A stretch of 64,000 bases of DNA from Mycolicibacterium sp. TUM20985 (GTDB taxonomy: Bacteria > Actinomycetota > Actinomycetes > Mycobacteriales > Mycobacteriaceae): assembly GCF_030295745.1 (NCBI RefSeq), contig NZ_AP027291.1, forward strand, positions 4,712,001-4,776,000, in the 5' to 3' direction. The notes below the pieces were generated by a model. That model did no database searches. It was not told the origin of the DNA and saw only the letters and a program-made list of their open reading frames with translations. How positions within the stretch are numbered: the first letter of the stretch is position 1; each line of letters opens with the position of its first letter. Both the position numbers and the translations under genes were made by a program. Shown here piece after piece: positions 17,181 to 25,630 of this stretch.

Positions 17181-18542
17181 CGCGGCGTCGACGCCGAGTT
17201 CGGGCCCCTGCGGGAGGTGCGCGAGGATCGGCCACGGTGCCGCCTCCGGGGATGCCCCCAGGCCGAGGAACGTCGCCGCGTCGTCATCGTGGACGCCGAA
17301 GACCACGCCCGCGTCGGTGACCAGGAACCGCGCTCCCGTCGTGCCGTCGTCCCCGACGATCCTCGCCGACCGGACGTACGCACTGGCGCCACCGGGAAGG
17401 TCCACGGCGTCGACGCCTGGCCCATCGCCGTCGGCCTGAGCGAGAACGGTGACCCCGGCCGACTGGCGGTAGGGCGAATCACCGCTGACGACAACGGTGT
17501 TCGACGCAGACGAGCCCGCGCCAGTCGCACGCCACCGCGCGCACACGGCCCGACCATCCGCCGCGCCAACGGGTCGGCTGGCGCGCTGCGGGAACGTCCC
17601 CACGTTGAGCACGTCGGCGATCGGCAGGGTGGCGACGGCGGCGGGCGCGACGGTCGGGTCCGGTCGAGCCCTGCCGTCGTAGGCGAACCCAATGAGATCG
17701 GCGGCCACCTCGCCGACCGACTGAAGGCCCTCGCGCAGAACGACGTAACGCTCGGTGACGTCGGCGCGCCGAACCGTGACCACGTCGCCGATGACCACCT
17801 GTCCCAGTGCGGCCGGGCCCGGCATGCCGGCGTCGACGATGGGCGGCGGCGCGATGGCGGGTGCTTCCGGCACGACGTCGAGCAGCGTCCGCGACACGAC
17901 GACGGGTACGACGCCGTCGAGTCGCAGCGCGCGGATCACGGCGATGTTCCGCAGGTCGACCGCGGCCCGCCGACCCTCGTACAGCAGGTACGTCGTCGCC
18001 GCGCTCTCACCGCGCGGTGTCACCAGGACGGGCCGAATGGAGTCCATGCGGTCGAGCCTCGCGTCACCGAGGGCCACGACGGTGCGCTCGTCGTCGCACA
18101 CGCTCCACCCCCCGGCGCGCACCGGACGACCCAGGGTCGCCGGTGCGCCGGGGATGCCCATCAGCGGTCCGCGCTTCGCCGCGGCGATCGCCGCCTCGCC
18201 CGCCGGGACGGGGTTGGCGGCGGACCGCGCGATGAGACGCGCGGAGGCGAGGTTGAGGACGGGATGCAACGTGTCGCCGACGCGTACGTACAGCGCACCC
18301 GTGTCGCGAGCGATCACGATGGGCGCGGAGGCGGGGACTCCCTGCGGCCGAACCAACCCGAGTATGGAGCCCGCGGCCAGGGTGAGGCCCGCGAGGACGC
18401 CGCCCACCGCGAGCGACAGCGACTGTGCGCGTAGCGGATCGTCGTGCATGGCGACATCCCTGCGCACCAGTGCGTGCATCATGCGCCTGAGGAGGAAGCG
18501 CTGCGCCCCGAGTTGCAGCCGCGTCGTCGTATGTCGAGCCAT
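17145..18542 (-). CDS. eccB4: ESX-4 membrane component EccB4
   Basis: 465 residues from the ATG at 18542 (MARHTTTRLQLGAQRFLLRRM), the conserved EccB N-terminus with a short cytoplasmic helix. One transmembrane helix lies near residues 45-66 (SLAVGGVLAGLTLAAGSILG). The rest is the large periplasmic repeat domain, with GALYVRVGDTLHPVLNLASARL as the first repeat. EccB proteins bridge protomers in the ESX complex. Its GGGGGA ribosome site lies 5 nt before the start. The longer upstream frame is out of context and rejected. Ends convergent with mycP4. Confidence 0.94.
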   Translation of the reverse strand: MARHTTTRLQLGAQRFLLRRMMHALVRRDVAMHDDPLRAQSLSLAVGGVLAGLTLAAGSILGLVRPQGVPASAPIVIARDTGALYVRVGDTLHPVLNLASARLIARSAANPVPAGEAAIAAAKRGPLMGIPGAPATLGRPVRAGGWSVCDDERTVVALGDARLDRMDSIRPVLVTPRGESAATTYLLYEGRRAAVDLRNIAVIRALRLDGVVPVVVSRTLLDVVPEAPAIAPPPIVDAGMPGPAALGQVVIGDVVTVRRADVTERYVVLREGLQSVGEVAADLIGFAYDGRARPDPTVAPAAVATLPIADVLNVGTFPQRASRPVGAADGRAVCARWRATGAGSSASNTVVVSGDSPYRQSAGVTVLAQADGDGPGVDAVDLPGGASAYVRSARIVGDDGTTGARFLVTDAGVVFGVHDDDAATFLGLGASPEAAPWPILAHLPQGPELGVDAASVLRDGLSAPT

Positions 18543-18601
18543 CAATCCCCCGACTGCCAGCCTAACCGCAGCCGAAGACCCACCCTCGCACCGTTTTCCC
18601 G

Positions 18602-19156
18602 CTACGCCTCGCTGGCCCGCCGCTCCCGGTACGCCGCCACGTGTTGTCGATTTCCACAGTTGCCGGTGTCGCAAAACATCCGCGAGCGGTTGCGGGAGAG
18701 GTCCACCAGCACGGCCTCGCAGTCGGGCGCCGCGCACGTCTTCAGTCGACGGAGCTCGCCCGCCCGGATGAGGTCCGCCAGGGACATCGCCATCTCCGCC
18801 CCCATCCGCTGCCACAGCGGGTCGTGGATCGACGCGAGGTGCAGGTGCCATTCGGGCATTTCGACGTGCCGGGTCAGCCAGGGCGCGGCACGGGTGTCGC
18901 TCAGCAACGCGTTCACCTGACCCACGACGCGTTCCTCGTCGCCCGCGTTGTCCCAGAGCTTGCCGAGCCGCCCCCGCAACTGCTGCACCGAGCGGAGCTC
19001 GGCGTCGTCCCTGTCGCGCCGTCCCGTCCAGCCGAAGCCGGCGAGGTAGGCGTCGAGGGCGGCCATGTCGCCGAGCCGTTCACCGTCGACGCGATTGGTG
19101 TTGGTCAACACACAGGCCGCGCGCAGTGTGAGTTCTGTGTCATGACTGAAAATCAT
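18602..19156 (-). CDS. CGNR zinc-finger protein (ABATE-domain putative transcription regulator)
   Basis: 184 residues. The N-terminal ~110 residues match the ABATE-type stress-regulator domain (LRAACVLTNTNRV, LRGRLGKLWDNAGDEE). The C-terminal zinc finger has CAAPDC, then FCDTGNCGNR, the CGNR signature. Likely DNA-binding; targets unknown. The ATG at 19156 has an AGGAG site 5 nt upstream and begins MIFSHDTELTL, so it is preferred over an in-frame start at 19195. It is divergent from the EamA transporter gene (75-nt spacer) and may regulate it; that link is only positional. Confidence 0.87.
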   Translation of the reverse strand: MIFSHDTELTLRAACVLTNTNRVDGERLGDMAALDAYLAGFGWTGRRDRDDAELRSVQQLRGRLGKLWDNAGDEERVVGQVNALLSDTRAAPWLTRHVEMPEWHLHLASIHDPLWQRMGAEMAMSLADLIRAGELRRLKTCAAPDCEAVLVDLSRNRSRMFCDTGNCGNRQHVAAYRERRASEA

Positions 19157-19231
19157 TTGACTCCTGACTCGGCCCACCGGTAGCGTCACGACCAACGCTG
19201 ATTTTACTCATTACAAGCCGGGAGGTGCCAG

Positions 19232-20254
19232 GTGACTGCGACGACGAACGTGCGGCCCGCCGCCGACCACTTCCGCCTCGGACTGCTCTTCGCCGTCGGT
19301 TCGGCATTCGCCTTCGGGATGTCCGGCCCCTTGGGCAAGGCACTCATGGAAGCCGGCTGGAGCCCGACCGCTGCCGTCACCGCGCGACTCGCGGGCGGTG
19401 CGATCGCGATGGTCGTCTTCACCACGATGATGCGGCCCGGCTGGGTACGCGAGGCGATGCCGCACTGGAAGACCGTGATCGCCTACGGCGTGATCCCCAT
19501 CGCCGGTGCCCAGCTCTGCTACTACAACGCCGTATCGCACCTGTCCGTCGGTGTCGCGCTACTCCTCGAGTACACCTCGCCCGTCCTCGTCGTCGGCTGG
19601 TTGTGGGCCACCACCCGGCGGAGGCCGAGCAACCTCACGCTGGCCGGCGTTGCGCTGGCCGTCGCGGGAATCGTCCTGGTGCTCGACGTCGTCTCCGGTG
19701 CCCAGGTCAACCTCACCGGCGTCGGCTGGGGGCTGGCCGCGGCCGTCTGCGCGGCCTGCTACTTCATGATGTCCGACGAGGTCAGTGCGGACGGTGCCGA
19801 GGGCAGCTTGAACTCGCTGACCCTCGCCGCCGGTGGGCTGGTCGTCGGCGCCATCGCCGTCGGGCTGCTGGGCGTCTCTGGGCTGATGCCGATGACCTTC
19901 ACCACCAATGACACCGTGGTCGCCGGTGTGACGACGTCCTGGCTGGTCCCGGTCGTCGCGCTGGCATTGATCCCGACCGCGATCGCGTACGCGCTCGGCA
20001 TCATGGGCATCGCCCGGCTGCGCCCGCGGTTCGCCTCGCTGGTGGGCCTGGCCGAGGTGATGTTCGCCGTGCTGGCCGCATGGGCGTTGCTGGGGGAGGC
20101 ACTCACACCGACCCAGGCCGTCGGCGCGGCGGTGGTACTCGCCGGGCTGGTGCTGGCCCGCCAGGGTGACCGTTCCGACAAGGTCGCCGAGGCGTCCTGG
20201 CCCGAGATGCCCGCCGACGGAGCGGTCGTCGAGCAAACAGTTCGCCGCACCTGA
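19232..20254 (+). CDS. EamA/DMT-superfamily transporter
   Basis: 340 residues with ten hydrophobic helices in two EamA repeats (repeat 1 about residues 12-145, repeat 2 about 155-300). Conserved features include FGMSGPLGKALMEAGWSPTAAV at the first helix and LAEVMFAVLAAWALLGEALTPTQ in the second repeat. Such proteins export or import small metabolites such as amino acids; no substrate can be assigned. GTG start with GGGAGG 8 nt upstream. Divergent from the CGNR regulator gene. The first cutinase begins 10 nt after its stop. Confidence 0.9.
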   Translation: MTATTNVRPAADHFRLGLLFAVGSAFAFGMSGPLGKALMEAGWSPTAAVTARLAGGAIAMVVFTTMMRPGWVREAMPHWKTVIAYGVIPIAGAQLCYYNAVSHLSVGVALLLEYTSPVLVVGWLWATTRRRPSNLTLAGVALAVAGIVLVLDVVSGAQVNLTGVGWGLAAAVCAACYFMMSDEVSADGAEGSLNSLTLAAGGLVVGAIAVGLLGVSGLMPMTFTTNDTVVAGVTTSWLVPVVALALIPTAIAYALGIMGIARLRPRFASLVGLAEVMFAVLAAWALLGEALTPTQAVGAAVVLAGLVLARQGDRSDKVAEASWPEMPADGAVVEQTVRRT

Positions 20255-20263
20255 CGTAGATAT

Positions 20264-20938
20264 GTGAAGATGGGCTACGTGACCATGCTGAGGATCCCTA
20301 GGCGCCTGGCTGCGATCGGATCGGCCATCATCTGCGCCGGGGTCGCGCTGTCCACCGCACCGGCCGCCACCGCCGCCCCCTGCAACGACATCGAGGTGGT
20401 CTTCGCGCGGGGCACCGCCGAACCGGCCGGCATCGGCCGCGTGGGGCAAGCGCTGGTCGCCGCGCTGACCCCACTCGTCGGTGGCCAGACCATCGGGACC
20501 TACGGCGTGAACTACCCGGCGACCTACGACTTCCTCACCGCCTCCGACGGCGCGATCGACGCGACCAGCTACATCAGCGCGCTGGTGGCGCAGTGCCCGA
20601 GCACGAAGATCGTCCTCGGCGGCTACTCGCAGGGCGCCGCGGTCATCGACATGCTGGCGGGCATTCCCCCACTGGGCAACAAGATCGGCGAGATCGGATC
20701 TGCGCCGCCGCTTCCGGCGGATCTCGACTCCCGCGTCGCCGCGGTAGCGGTGTTCGGAAACCCCTCGACCAAGTTCTCGATTCCGATCACCAACTCGGTG
20801 TTCGGGGGGCGCGCCATCGACCTGTGCACGGACGGCGACCCCATCTGTTCGCGCGGCCGCAATCCGTTCGCGCACAGCGACTACGAAAACCAGGGCATGC
20901 CGGTCACGGCGGCGAATTTCATCGCGGGACTTGTTTAG
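20264..20938 (+). CDS. Cutinase-family serine esterase 1 of 3
   Basis: Secreted esterase/lipase, 224 residues. A signal peptide is evident (RRLAAIGSAIICAGVALSTA, cleavage around AAATAAP). The catalytic triad comes from GGYSQG (Ser), DLCTDGDPIC (Asp, flanked by the disulfide Cys) and FAHSDY (His). The opening motif CNDIEVVFARGTAEPAG is typical of mycobacterial cutinase-like proteins, which act on lipid esters in the wall or host. Position corresponds to cut3/cut4 (Rv3451/Rv3452) of M. tuberculosis. The start could also be the ATG at 20270; no Shine-Dalgarno sequence distinguishes them. Confidence 0.92.
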   Translation: MKMGYVTMLRIPRRLAAIGSAIICAGVALSTAPAATAAPCNDIEVVFARGTAEPAGIGRVGQALVAALTPLVGGQTIGTYGVNYPATYDFLTASDGAIDATSYISALVAQCPSTKIVLGGYSQGAAVIDMLAGIPPLGNKIGEIGSAPPLPADLDSRVAAVAVFGNPSTKFSIPITNSVFGGRAIDLCTDGDPICSRGRNPFAHSDYENQGMPVTAANFIAGLV

Positions 20939-20951
20939 CTCATTTAGGCGT

Positions 20952-20957
20952 TACCAT
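20952..20957 (+). promoter_or_regulatory. -10 box for a leaderless second cutinase transcript
   Basis: TACCAT fits TANNNT and ends 5 nt before the GTG at 20963. There is no Shine-Dalgarno sequence, so transcription probably starts at or next to the GTG. The 24-nt gap to the first cutinase leaves room for this promoter alone. Confidence 0.45.
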
Positions 20958-20962
20958 TCGGC

Positions 20963-21628
20963 GTGGCCTTCGATCTTGTTCGACGGACGACCTTTGCCGC
21001 GATCGCGGCCTGTGTTGCCGTCATAGCTCCCGTCGTCTCGACCATCCCGACTGCGGGCCTCGGTCTCGCCGCCGCCGATGATTGCCCCGACATCGAGGTG
21101 GTGTTCGCCCGCGGCACCAACGAGGCGCCGGGCCTCGGGTTGCCAGGTGGCGCGTTCGTCGACTCGTTGCGCGCCAAGGTCGGTGGCCGGTCGGTCGGCA
21201 GTTACGCCGTGAACTACCCCGCCACCTACGACTTCCTCGCGGCCGCCTATGGAGCCAACGACGCGAGCGCACACATCCAGTACATGATGAACACCTGCCC
21301 CAACACCCGTCTGGTGCTGGGCGGGTATTCACAGGGCGCCGCGGTGATGGACGTCATTGCCGCCGTGCCGATTCCGGCGATCGGGTTCACCAACCCGCTG
21401 CCGCCCAACACGCCGGACTTCGTCGCCGCCGTCGTCGCCTTCGGCAATCCCTCCGCCAAGCTGGGCCTTCCCCTGACCACCAGCCCGGTCTGGGGCGCGC
21501 GATCGATCGACCTGTGCAATGCCGGCGACCCGGTGTGCCAGACCAACGGCGAGGGCGTCGCCGCGCACCGCGCCTACGCGGGCGGCCCGACGAACGCCGC
21601 CGCCAACTTCGTGGCAGGTCTGCTGTAA
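20963..21628 (+). CDS. Cutinase-family serine esterase 2 of 3
   Basis: 221 residues. Signal peptide near residues 10-36 (FAAIAACVAVIAPVVSTIP), mature start after LAAAD. Catalytic Ser in GGYSQG, Asp in DLCNAGDPVC, His in VAAHRAY. The opening DCPDIEVVFARGTNEAPG is shared with the first copy, so this is a tandem paralogue. All triad residues are present. GTG start without a Shine-Dalgarno sequence but behind a TACCAT box. Confidence 0.92.
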   Translation: MAFDLVRRTTFAAIAACVAVIAPVVSTIPTAGLGLAAADDCPDIEVVFARGTNEAPGLGLPGGAFVDSLRAKVGGRSVGSYAVNYPATYDFLAAAYGANDASAHIQYMMNTCPNTRLVLGGYSQGAAVMDVIAAVPIPAIGFTNPLPPNTPDFVAAVVAFGNPSAKLGLPLTTSPVWGARSIDLCNAGDPVCQTNGEGVAAHRAYAGGPTNAAANFVAGLL

Positions 21629-21672
21629 CCCATCCGCCGCGCGACGTCGACGTACGCGTCGAATCCTTCGGC

Positions 21673-21678
21673 TAGCAT
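21673..21678 (+). promoter_or_regulatory. -10 box for a leaderless third cutinase transcript
   Basis: TAGCAT fits TANNNT and ends 7 nt before the GTG at 21686, which has no Shine-Dalgarno sequence. The arrangement repeats that of the second cutinase and suggests separate promoters for each copy. Confidence 0.45.
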
Positions 21679-21685
21679 CGATTTC

Positions 21686-22363
21686 GTGGTCATTCAGCAG
21701 ATTCGCAGATTCGTCGTCGCCGTCTTCGTCTCGACACTCGTGGCGGGTGTGCTGCTGACGGTTCCCGCCGTCACCGCGGTGGGCGTCCCGACCGCATCCG
21801 CGGCATGCCCCGCCGTCGAGGTGATCTTCGCCCGCGGTCGTCTCGAACCCGCAGGCCCCGGCCAGATCGGCAACACCTTCGTCAGCGCGCTGCGCAACAA
21901 GACGAAGAAGAACGTCAATCTGTACGCCGTGCGCTATCCCGCGGACAACCAGATCGACGTCGGCGCGAACGACATGAGCGCTCGGGTGGAGAGCACGATG
22001 GCCAGCTGCCCCGACACCCGAATCGTGCTCGGCGGGTACTCCCTCGGCGCCGCGGTCACCGACGTGACGCTAGCCGTGCCGTTCGCCTTCTTCGGGTTCG
22101 ACAATCCCCTACCGCCCGGCGCCGACCAGCACATCGCGGCGGTCGCTCTGTTCGGCAACGGCAGCGCGTGGGCCGGTCCCATCGGCGCTCTGAGCCCGAC
22201 GTACCGCGAGCGCACCATCGAGATGTGCCACGGGGCCGATCCAATCTGCAACCCGGCCGACCCGAACACCTGGGAAGAGAACTGGTCCGACCACGCGGCG
22301 AGGGCGTACATCGACGCCGGCATGGTGAATGAGGCCGCTGACTTCGCCGCGGGGCGCGTCTAG
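21686..22363 (+). CDS. Cutinase-family serine esterase 3 of 3 (divergent copy)
   Basis: 225 residues with signal peptide (RRFVVAVFVSTLVAGVLLT). Catalytic Ser in GGYSLG (Leu replaces the Gln of copies 1 and 2), Asp in MCHGADPIC, His in WSDHAARAY. The region FARGRLEPAGPGQIGN replaces the FARGT motif, and the binding-loop segment NPADPNTWEEN is unique to this copy. It is therefore the most diverged member and may have another lipid ester as substrate. The stop shares the palindromic CTAG at 22360-22363 with the convergent truA stop. Confidence 0.9.
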   Translation: MVIQQIRRFVVAVFVSTLVAGVLLTVPAVTAVGVPTASAACPAVEVIFARGRLEPAGPGQIGNTFVSALRNKTKKNVNLYAVRYPADNQIDVGANDMSARVESTMASCPDTRIVLGGYSLGAAVTDVTLAVPFAFFGFDNPLPPGADQHIAAVALFGNGSAWAGPIGALSPTYRERTIEMCHGADPICNPADPNTWEENWSDHAARAYIDAGMVNEAADFAAGRV

Positions 22364-23250
22364 CGCCGCACCTCGTCGGTCGTGCGCATGTCGCGGGTCA
22401 CGCTGATGCGGGCCTCGAGCTCGGCATCCGCCGGGTAGTCGACGCCGACCAGCGTCAGCCCGCGGGCGGGTGCGGTGGCGAAGTCACTCGACCTTCGGCT
22501 CGACGTCAGCAACTCGGCACACCAACGGGGCTCGCGCCGTCCCTCCCCCACCGCCAGCAGCGCTCCGACCAACGACCGCACCATGGACCAGCAGAACGCA
22601 TCCGCGGTGACGTGTGCGGTGATCGCATCACCGTCGCGCTCCCACTCCAGCCGCTGTAGGTCGCGGATCGTTGTCGCGCCCTCGCGCGGTCGGCAGAAGG
22701 CCGCGAAGTCGTTGAGGCCTTGCAGCTCTCGCGATCCCGCCTGCATCGCCTCGACATCGAGCGGTCGCGGCCACGGCGTGACGAACCTGGTCTCTTGCGG
22801 CTCGACCCCGAACGGCGCGGTCGACAGTCGATACCGGTAGTGCCGGCGCAAGGCCGAGAACCGCGCGTCGAATCCGTTGGGCGCCCTCACCACGTCGAGC
22901 ACCCGAACGTCCTCGGGCAGCAGCCGCGCAAGCCGGCGAACCAGCGGTCGAAACTCCGGTTCGTCGCGAGCCGTGCGCGGGTACGCACACGGGATCGCAT
23001 CCGCCGGAATGTCTGCGTGAGCCACCTGCCCGGTCGCGTGCACACCGGTGTCGGTCCGCCCGGCTGCCCTGGTGACCACCGGGGTCCGGAACACCGTCGA
23101 CAGCGCCTCGTCGATGGTGCCGGCCACCGTCCGCTGGTTCGTCTGTGTCGCCCACCCGGCGAAATCGGTTCCGTCGTAAGCGATGTCCAGCCGGAGACGG
23201 ACCTGCCCGCCATCGGATTCGATGGCGGGCAGGTTCGACGTTGCGTCCAC
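22360..23250 (-). CDS. truA: tRNA pseudouridine(38-40) synthase TruA
   Basis: Isomerises uridines 38-40 in the tRNA anticodon arm. The 296-residue protein has the motif YDGTDFAGWA and the catalytic Asp in GRTDTGVHA; YRYRLS and the C-terminal FCWSMVRSLVGAL motif are also intact. The GTG start overlaps the last base of the rplQ stop (TAGTG), so it is the terminal gene of the alpha operon and translationally coupled. Convergent with the third cutinase. Confidence 0.96.
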   Translation of the reverse strand: MDATSNLPAIESDGGQVRLRLDIAYDGTDFAGWATQTNQRTVAGTIDEALSTVFRTPVVTRAAGRTDTGVHATGQVAHADIPADAIPCAYPRTARDEPEFRPLVRRLARLLPEDVRVLDVVRAPNGFDARFSALRRHYRYRLSTAPFGVEPQETRFVTPWPRPLDVEAMQAGSRELQGLNDFAAFCRPREGATTIRDLQRLEWERDGDAITAHVTADAFCWSMVRSLVGALLAVGEGRREPRWCAELLTSSRRSSDFATAPARGLTLVGVDYPADAELEARISVTRDMRTTDEVRR

Positions 23251-23822
23251 TAGGACTTGGCTTCGTCCTCGTCCTTGGACTCGGGCGCCTCGTCGGTGTC
23301 TGCGTCGACGACCTCGGGTGCGTCGACGACCTCGTCGGCTACGGCCGTCGGCTCGTCGGCCAAGGCCTCGTCGGTCGGCTCGACCGCGGCCTGCGGGGCA
23401 GCCGCGGCCGCAACCGGTGCGGCCTTGGTTGCCTTGCGGGCCCGGTTGGCCTCGGACGTGACCGTCTTCTCCTGCACCAGCTCGATGACGGCCATCGGGG
23501 CGTTGTCGCCCTTGCGTGCCTCCACCTTGATGATGCGGGTGTAGCCACCCTCGCGCTCGGCGAAGTGGGGCCCGATCTCGGCGAACAGCGTGTGCACCAC
23601 GTCCTTGTCGCGGATCTTCTTCATCACCTCACGCCGGTTGTGCAGCGTGCCCTTCTTGGCGTGGGTGATGAGCTTCTCCGCGTAGGGCCGCAGCGCCCGC
23701 GCCTTGGGCTCGGTCGTCTTGATCCGGTCGTGCTCGAACAGCGACGTGGCCAGGTTGGCCAGGAGCGCCTTCTGGTGCGAGGACGAGCCGCCGAGGCGGG
23801 GTCCCTTCGTGGGCTTGGGCAT
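23250..23822 (-). CDS. rplQ: 50S ribosomal protein L17 with acidic Ala-rich C-terminal tail
   Basis: The L17 core occupies residues 1-120 (MPKPTKGPRLGGSSSHQ, TTEPKARALRPYAEKLITHAK, YTRIIKVEARKGDNAPMAVIEL). A tail of about 70 residues rich in Ala, Glu, Asp and Val follows, ending ESKDEDEAKS. Such tails are usual in actinobacterial L17 and are probably disordered. 190 residues in all. It follows rpoA by 59 nt, a gap that contains the 12-bp palindrome GGGGCCGGCCCC (23841-23852). Confidence 0.96.
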   Translation of the reverse strand: MPKPTKGPRLGGSSSHQKALLANLATSLFEHDRIKTTEPKARALRPYAEKLITHAKKGTLHNRREVMKKIRDKDVVHTLFAEIGPHFAEREGGYTRIIKVEARKGDNAPMAVIELVQEKTVTSEANRARKATKAAPVAAAAAPQAAVEPTDEALADEPTAVADEVVDAPEVVDADTDEAPESKDEDEAKS

Positions 23823-23881
23823 TGCGACTATCTCCTAATTGGGGCCGGCCCCCGTATGAGGTAGGACCGGGACGGGTCTTG

Positions 23882-24934
23882 CTAGAGCTGTTCGGTTTCG
23901 GCGAAGTCCTGGTCGGTGTCCAGGTCGTAGCTGGCATCGCTGTTCCACGTACCGGTGGCGACGTCGTAGCCGGCCACCTCGGACGGGTCGAACGTGGCCG
24001 GGCTGTCCTTCAGCGAGAGACCCAGCTGGTGCAGCTTGATCTTCACCTCGTCGATGGACTTCTGGCCGAAGTTGCGGATGTCCAGCAGATCCGACTCGGT
24101 ACGCGAGACCAGCTCGCCGACGGTGTGGACACCCTCGCGCTTGAGGCAGTTGTACGACCGGACAGTGAGTTCCAGGTCGTCGATCGGCAGCGCGAAGGAG
24201 GCGATGTGATCCGCCTCGGCAGGCGACGGGCCGATCTCGATGCCCTCGGCTTCGACGTTGAGTTCCCTTGCCAGACCGAACAATTCGACCAGCGTCTTAC
24301 CGGCCGAGGCCAGCGCGTCACGCGGGGTGATCGAGTTCTTGGTCTCGACGTCGAGGATCAGCTTGTCGAAGTCGGTGCGCTGCTCGACACGGGTGGCCTC
24401 CACCTTGTAGGTGACCTTCAGCACGGGGCTGTAGATCGAGTCGACCGGGATGCGGCCGATCTCGGCGCCGGAGGCCTTGTTCTGCACGGCGGGGACGTAG
24501 CCACGGCCACGCTCCACGACGAGCTCGACCTCGAGCTTGCCCTTGTCGTTCAGGGTGGCGATGTGCATGTCGGGGTTCTGCACCGTGACGCCCGCGGGCG
24601 GAACGATGTCACCGGCGGTGACGGCACCCGGGCCCTGCTTGCGCAGATACATGGTGACCGGCTCGTCCTCCTCGGAGGACACGACCAGGCTCTTGAGGTT
24701 CAGGATGATGTCGGTGACGTCTTCCTTCACCCCGGGAACGGTGGTGAACTCGTGCAGCACGCCGTCGATGCGGATGCTGGTGACCGCCGCGCCCGGAATG
24801 GACGACAGCAGCGTGCGCCGAAGCGAGTTGCCAAGGGTGTAGCCGAATCCGGGCTCCAAGGGCTCGATGACGAACTTGGACCGGTTCTCGGCAAGGCTCT
24901 CTTCGGACAGAGTGGGGCGCTGAGAAATCAGCAT
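23882..24934 (-). CDS. rpoA: DNA-directed RNA polymerase subunit alpha
   Basis: 350 residues from MLISQRPTLSEESL; the reading frame continues upstream without a proper start. The N-terminal dimerisation domain has FVIEPLEPGFGYTLGNSLRRTLLSSIPG. The C-terminal domain that binds UP elements and activators begins near residue 250 (LELTVRSYNCLKREGVHTVGEL, RNFGQKSIDEVKIKL). An acidic tail ends DQDFAETEQL. An AAGGAGAT ribosome site precedes the start. It lies in the classic alpha operon order rpsM-rpsK-rpsD-rpoA-rplQ, behind two hairpins that separate it from rpsD. Confidence 0.98.
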   Translation of the reverse strand: MLISQRPTLSEESLAENRSKFVIEPLEPGFGYTLGNSLRRTLLSSIPGAAVTSIRIDGVLHEFTTVPGVKEDVTDIILNLKSLVVSSEEDEPVTMYLRKQGPGAVTAGDIVPPAGVTVQNPDMHIATLNDKGKLEVELVVERGRGYVPAVQNKASGAEIGRIPVDSIYSPVLKVTYKVEATRVEQRTDFDKLILDVETKNSITPRDALASAGKTLVELFGLARELNVEAEGIEIGPSPAEADHIASFALPIDDLELTVRSYNCLKREGVHTVGELVSRTESDLLDIRNFGQKSIDEVKIKLHQLGLSLKDSPATFDPSEVAGYDVATGTWNSDASYDLDTDQDFAETEQL

Positions 24935-24953
24935 CGTTCTTCTATCTCCTTCT

Positions 24954-25004
24954 CGGCATCCGCTATTTGATGCCGTGTGGTGGTTGCGGCCGGCTGGCCG
25001 CAAC
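24954..25004 (-). promoter_or_regulatory. Two consecutive hairpins between rpsD and rpoA
   Basis: Just after the rpsD stop, GTTGCGGCC (24983-24991) pairs with GGCCGCAAC (24996-25004), a perfect 9-bp stem with a 4-nt loop. Nearer rpoA, CGGCATC (24954-24960) pairs with GATGCCG (24969-24975), a 7-bp stem with an 8-nt loop. The second ends only about 20 nt before the rpoA ATG. They could act as a leaky terminator or RNA processing site that sets the rpsD:rpoA ratio. No U-tract is present. Confidence 0.45.
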
Positions 25005-25009
25005 ACGCA

Positions 25010-25615
25010 TTACTTCGAGTAGAACTCGACGATCAGCTGCTCGGTGAGCGGCACCTGGATCTGGGCGCGCTCGGGCAGCTGATGGACGAGGATGCGCTGG
25101 CGTTCGCCGACGACCTGGATCCATCCGGGGATGGGACGGTCGCCCGCAGTCTGACGCGACAGCTCGAACGGCAGCGTGTTCAACGACTTCTCGCGAATGT
25201 CGATGATGTCGTATTGCGAGACGCGGTAGCTGGGGATGTCGACCTTCACGCCGTTGACGGTGAAGTGACCGTGGCTGACCAGCTGACGGGCCATCCGGCG
25301 CGTGCGGGCGAGCCCGGCGCGGTAGATGACGTTGTCGAGCCGGCTCTCCAGAATCTGCAGCAGGTTCTCGCCGGTCTTACCCGAGTGGCGGTTGGCCTCT
25401 TCGTAATAACGACGGAACTGCTTCTCCATGACGCCGTAGGTGAAGCGAGCCTTCTGCTTCTCCTGCAGCTGCGTGCGGTACTCGCTCTCCTTGATCCGCG
25501 CGCGACCGTGCTGGCCGGGCGGGTAGGGGCGCTTTTCGAAGGACTGATCTCCACCGACGAGGTCGACGCCGAGGCGCCGCGACTTGCGGGTGACGGGTCC
25601 GGTATAACGAGCCAT
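25010..25615 (-). CDS. rpsD: 30S ribosomal protein S4
   Basis: 201-residue primary 16S rRNA-binding protein. It has MARYTGPVTRKSRRLGVDLVGG at the N-terminus and an S4 RNA-binding domain (SRLDNVIYRAGLARTRRMARQLVSHGHFTVNG). It has no zinc-binding Cys cluster (Cys-free type). In E. coli S4 is the autogenous repressor of the alpha operon; a similar role here is only inferred. Confidence 0.97.
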   Translation of the reverse strand: MARYTGPVTRKSRRLGVDLVGGDQSFEKRPYPPGQHGRARIKESEYRTQLQEKQKARFTYGVMEKQFRRYYEEANRHSGKTGENLLQILESRLDNVIYRAGLARTRRMARQLVSHGHFTVNGVKVDIPSYRVSQYDIIDIREKSLNTLPFELSRQTAGDRPIPGWIQVVGERQRILVHQLPERAQIQVPLTEQLIVEFYSK

Positions 25616-25630
25616 GTCTCTCTATCTCCT

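Noticed and set aside
19225..19911. Alternative frame in the EamA gene giving a 228-codon protein
   Set aside because: Arg-rich shadow without hydrophobic helices; the frame at 19232 gives a clear transporter.
23841..23852. Palindrome GGGGCCGGCCCC between rpoA and rplQ
   Set aside because: Twelve bases of pure G/C; too common in such DNA to call a site.
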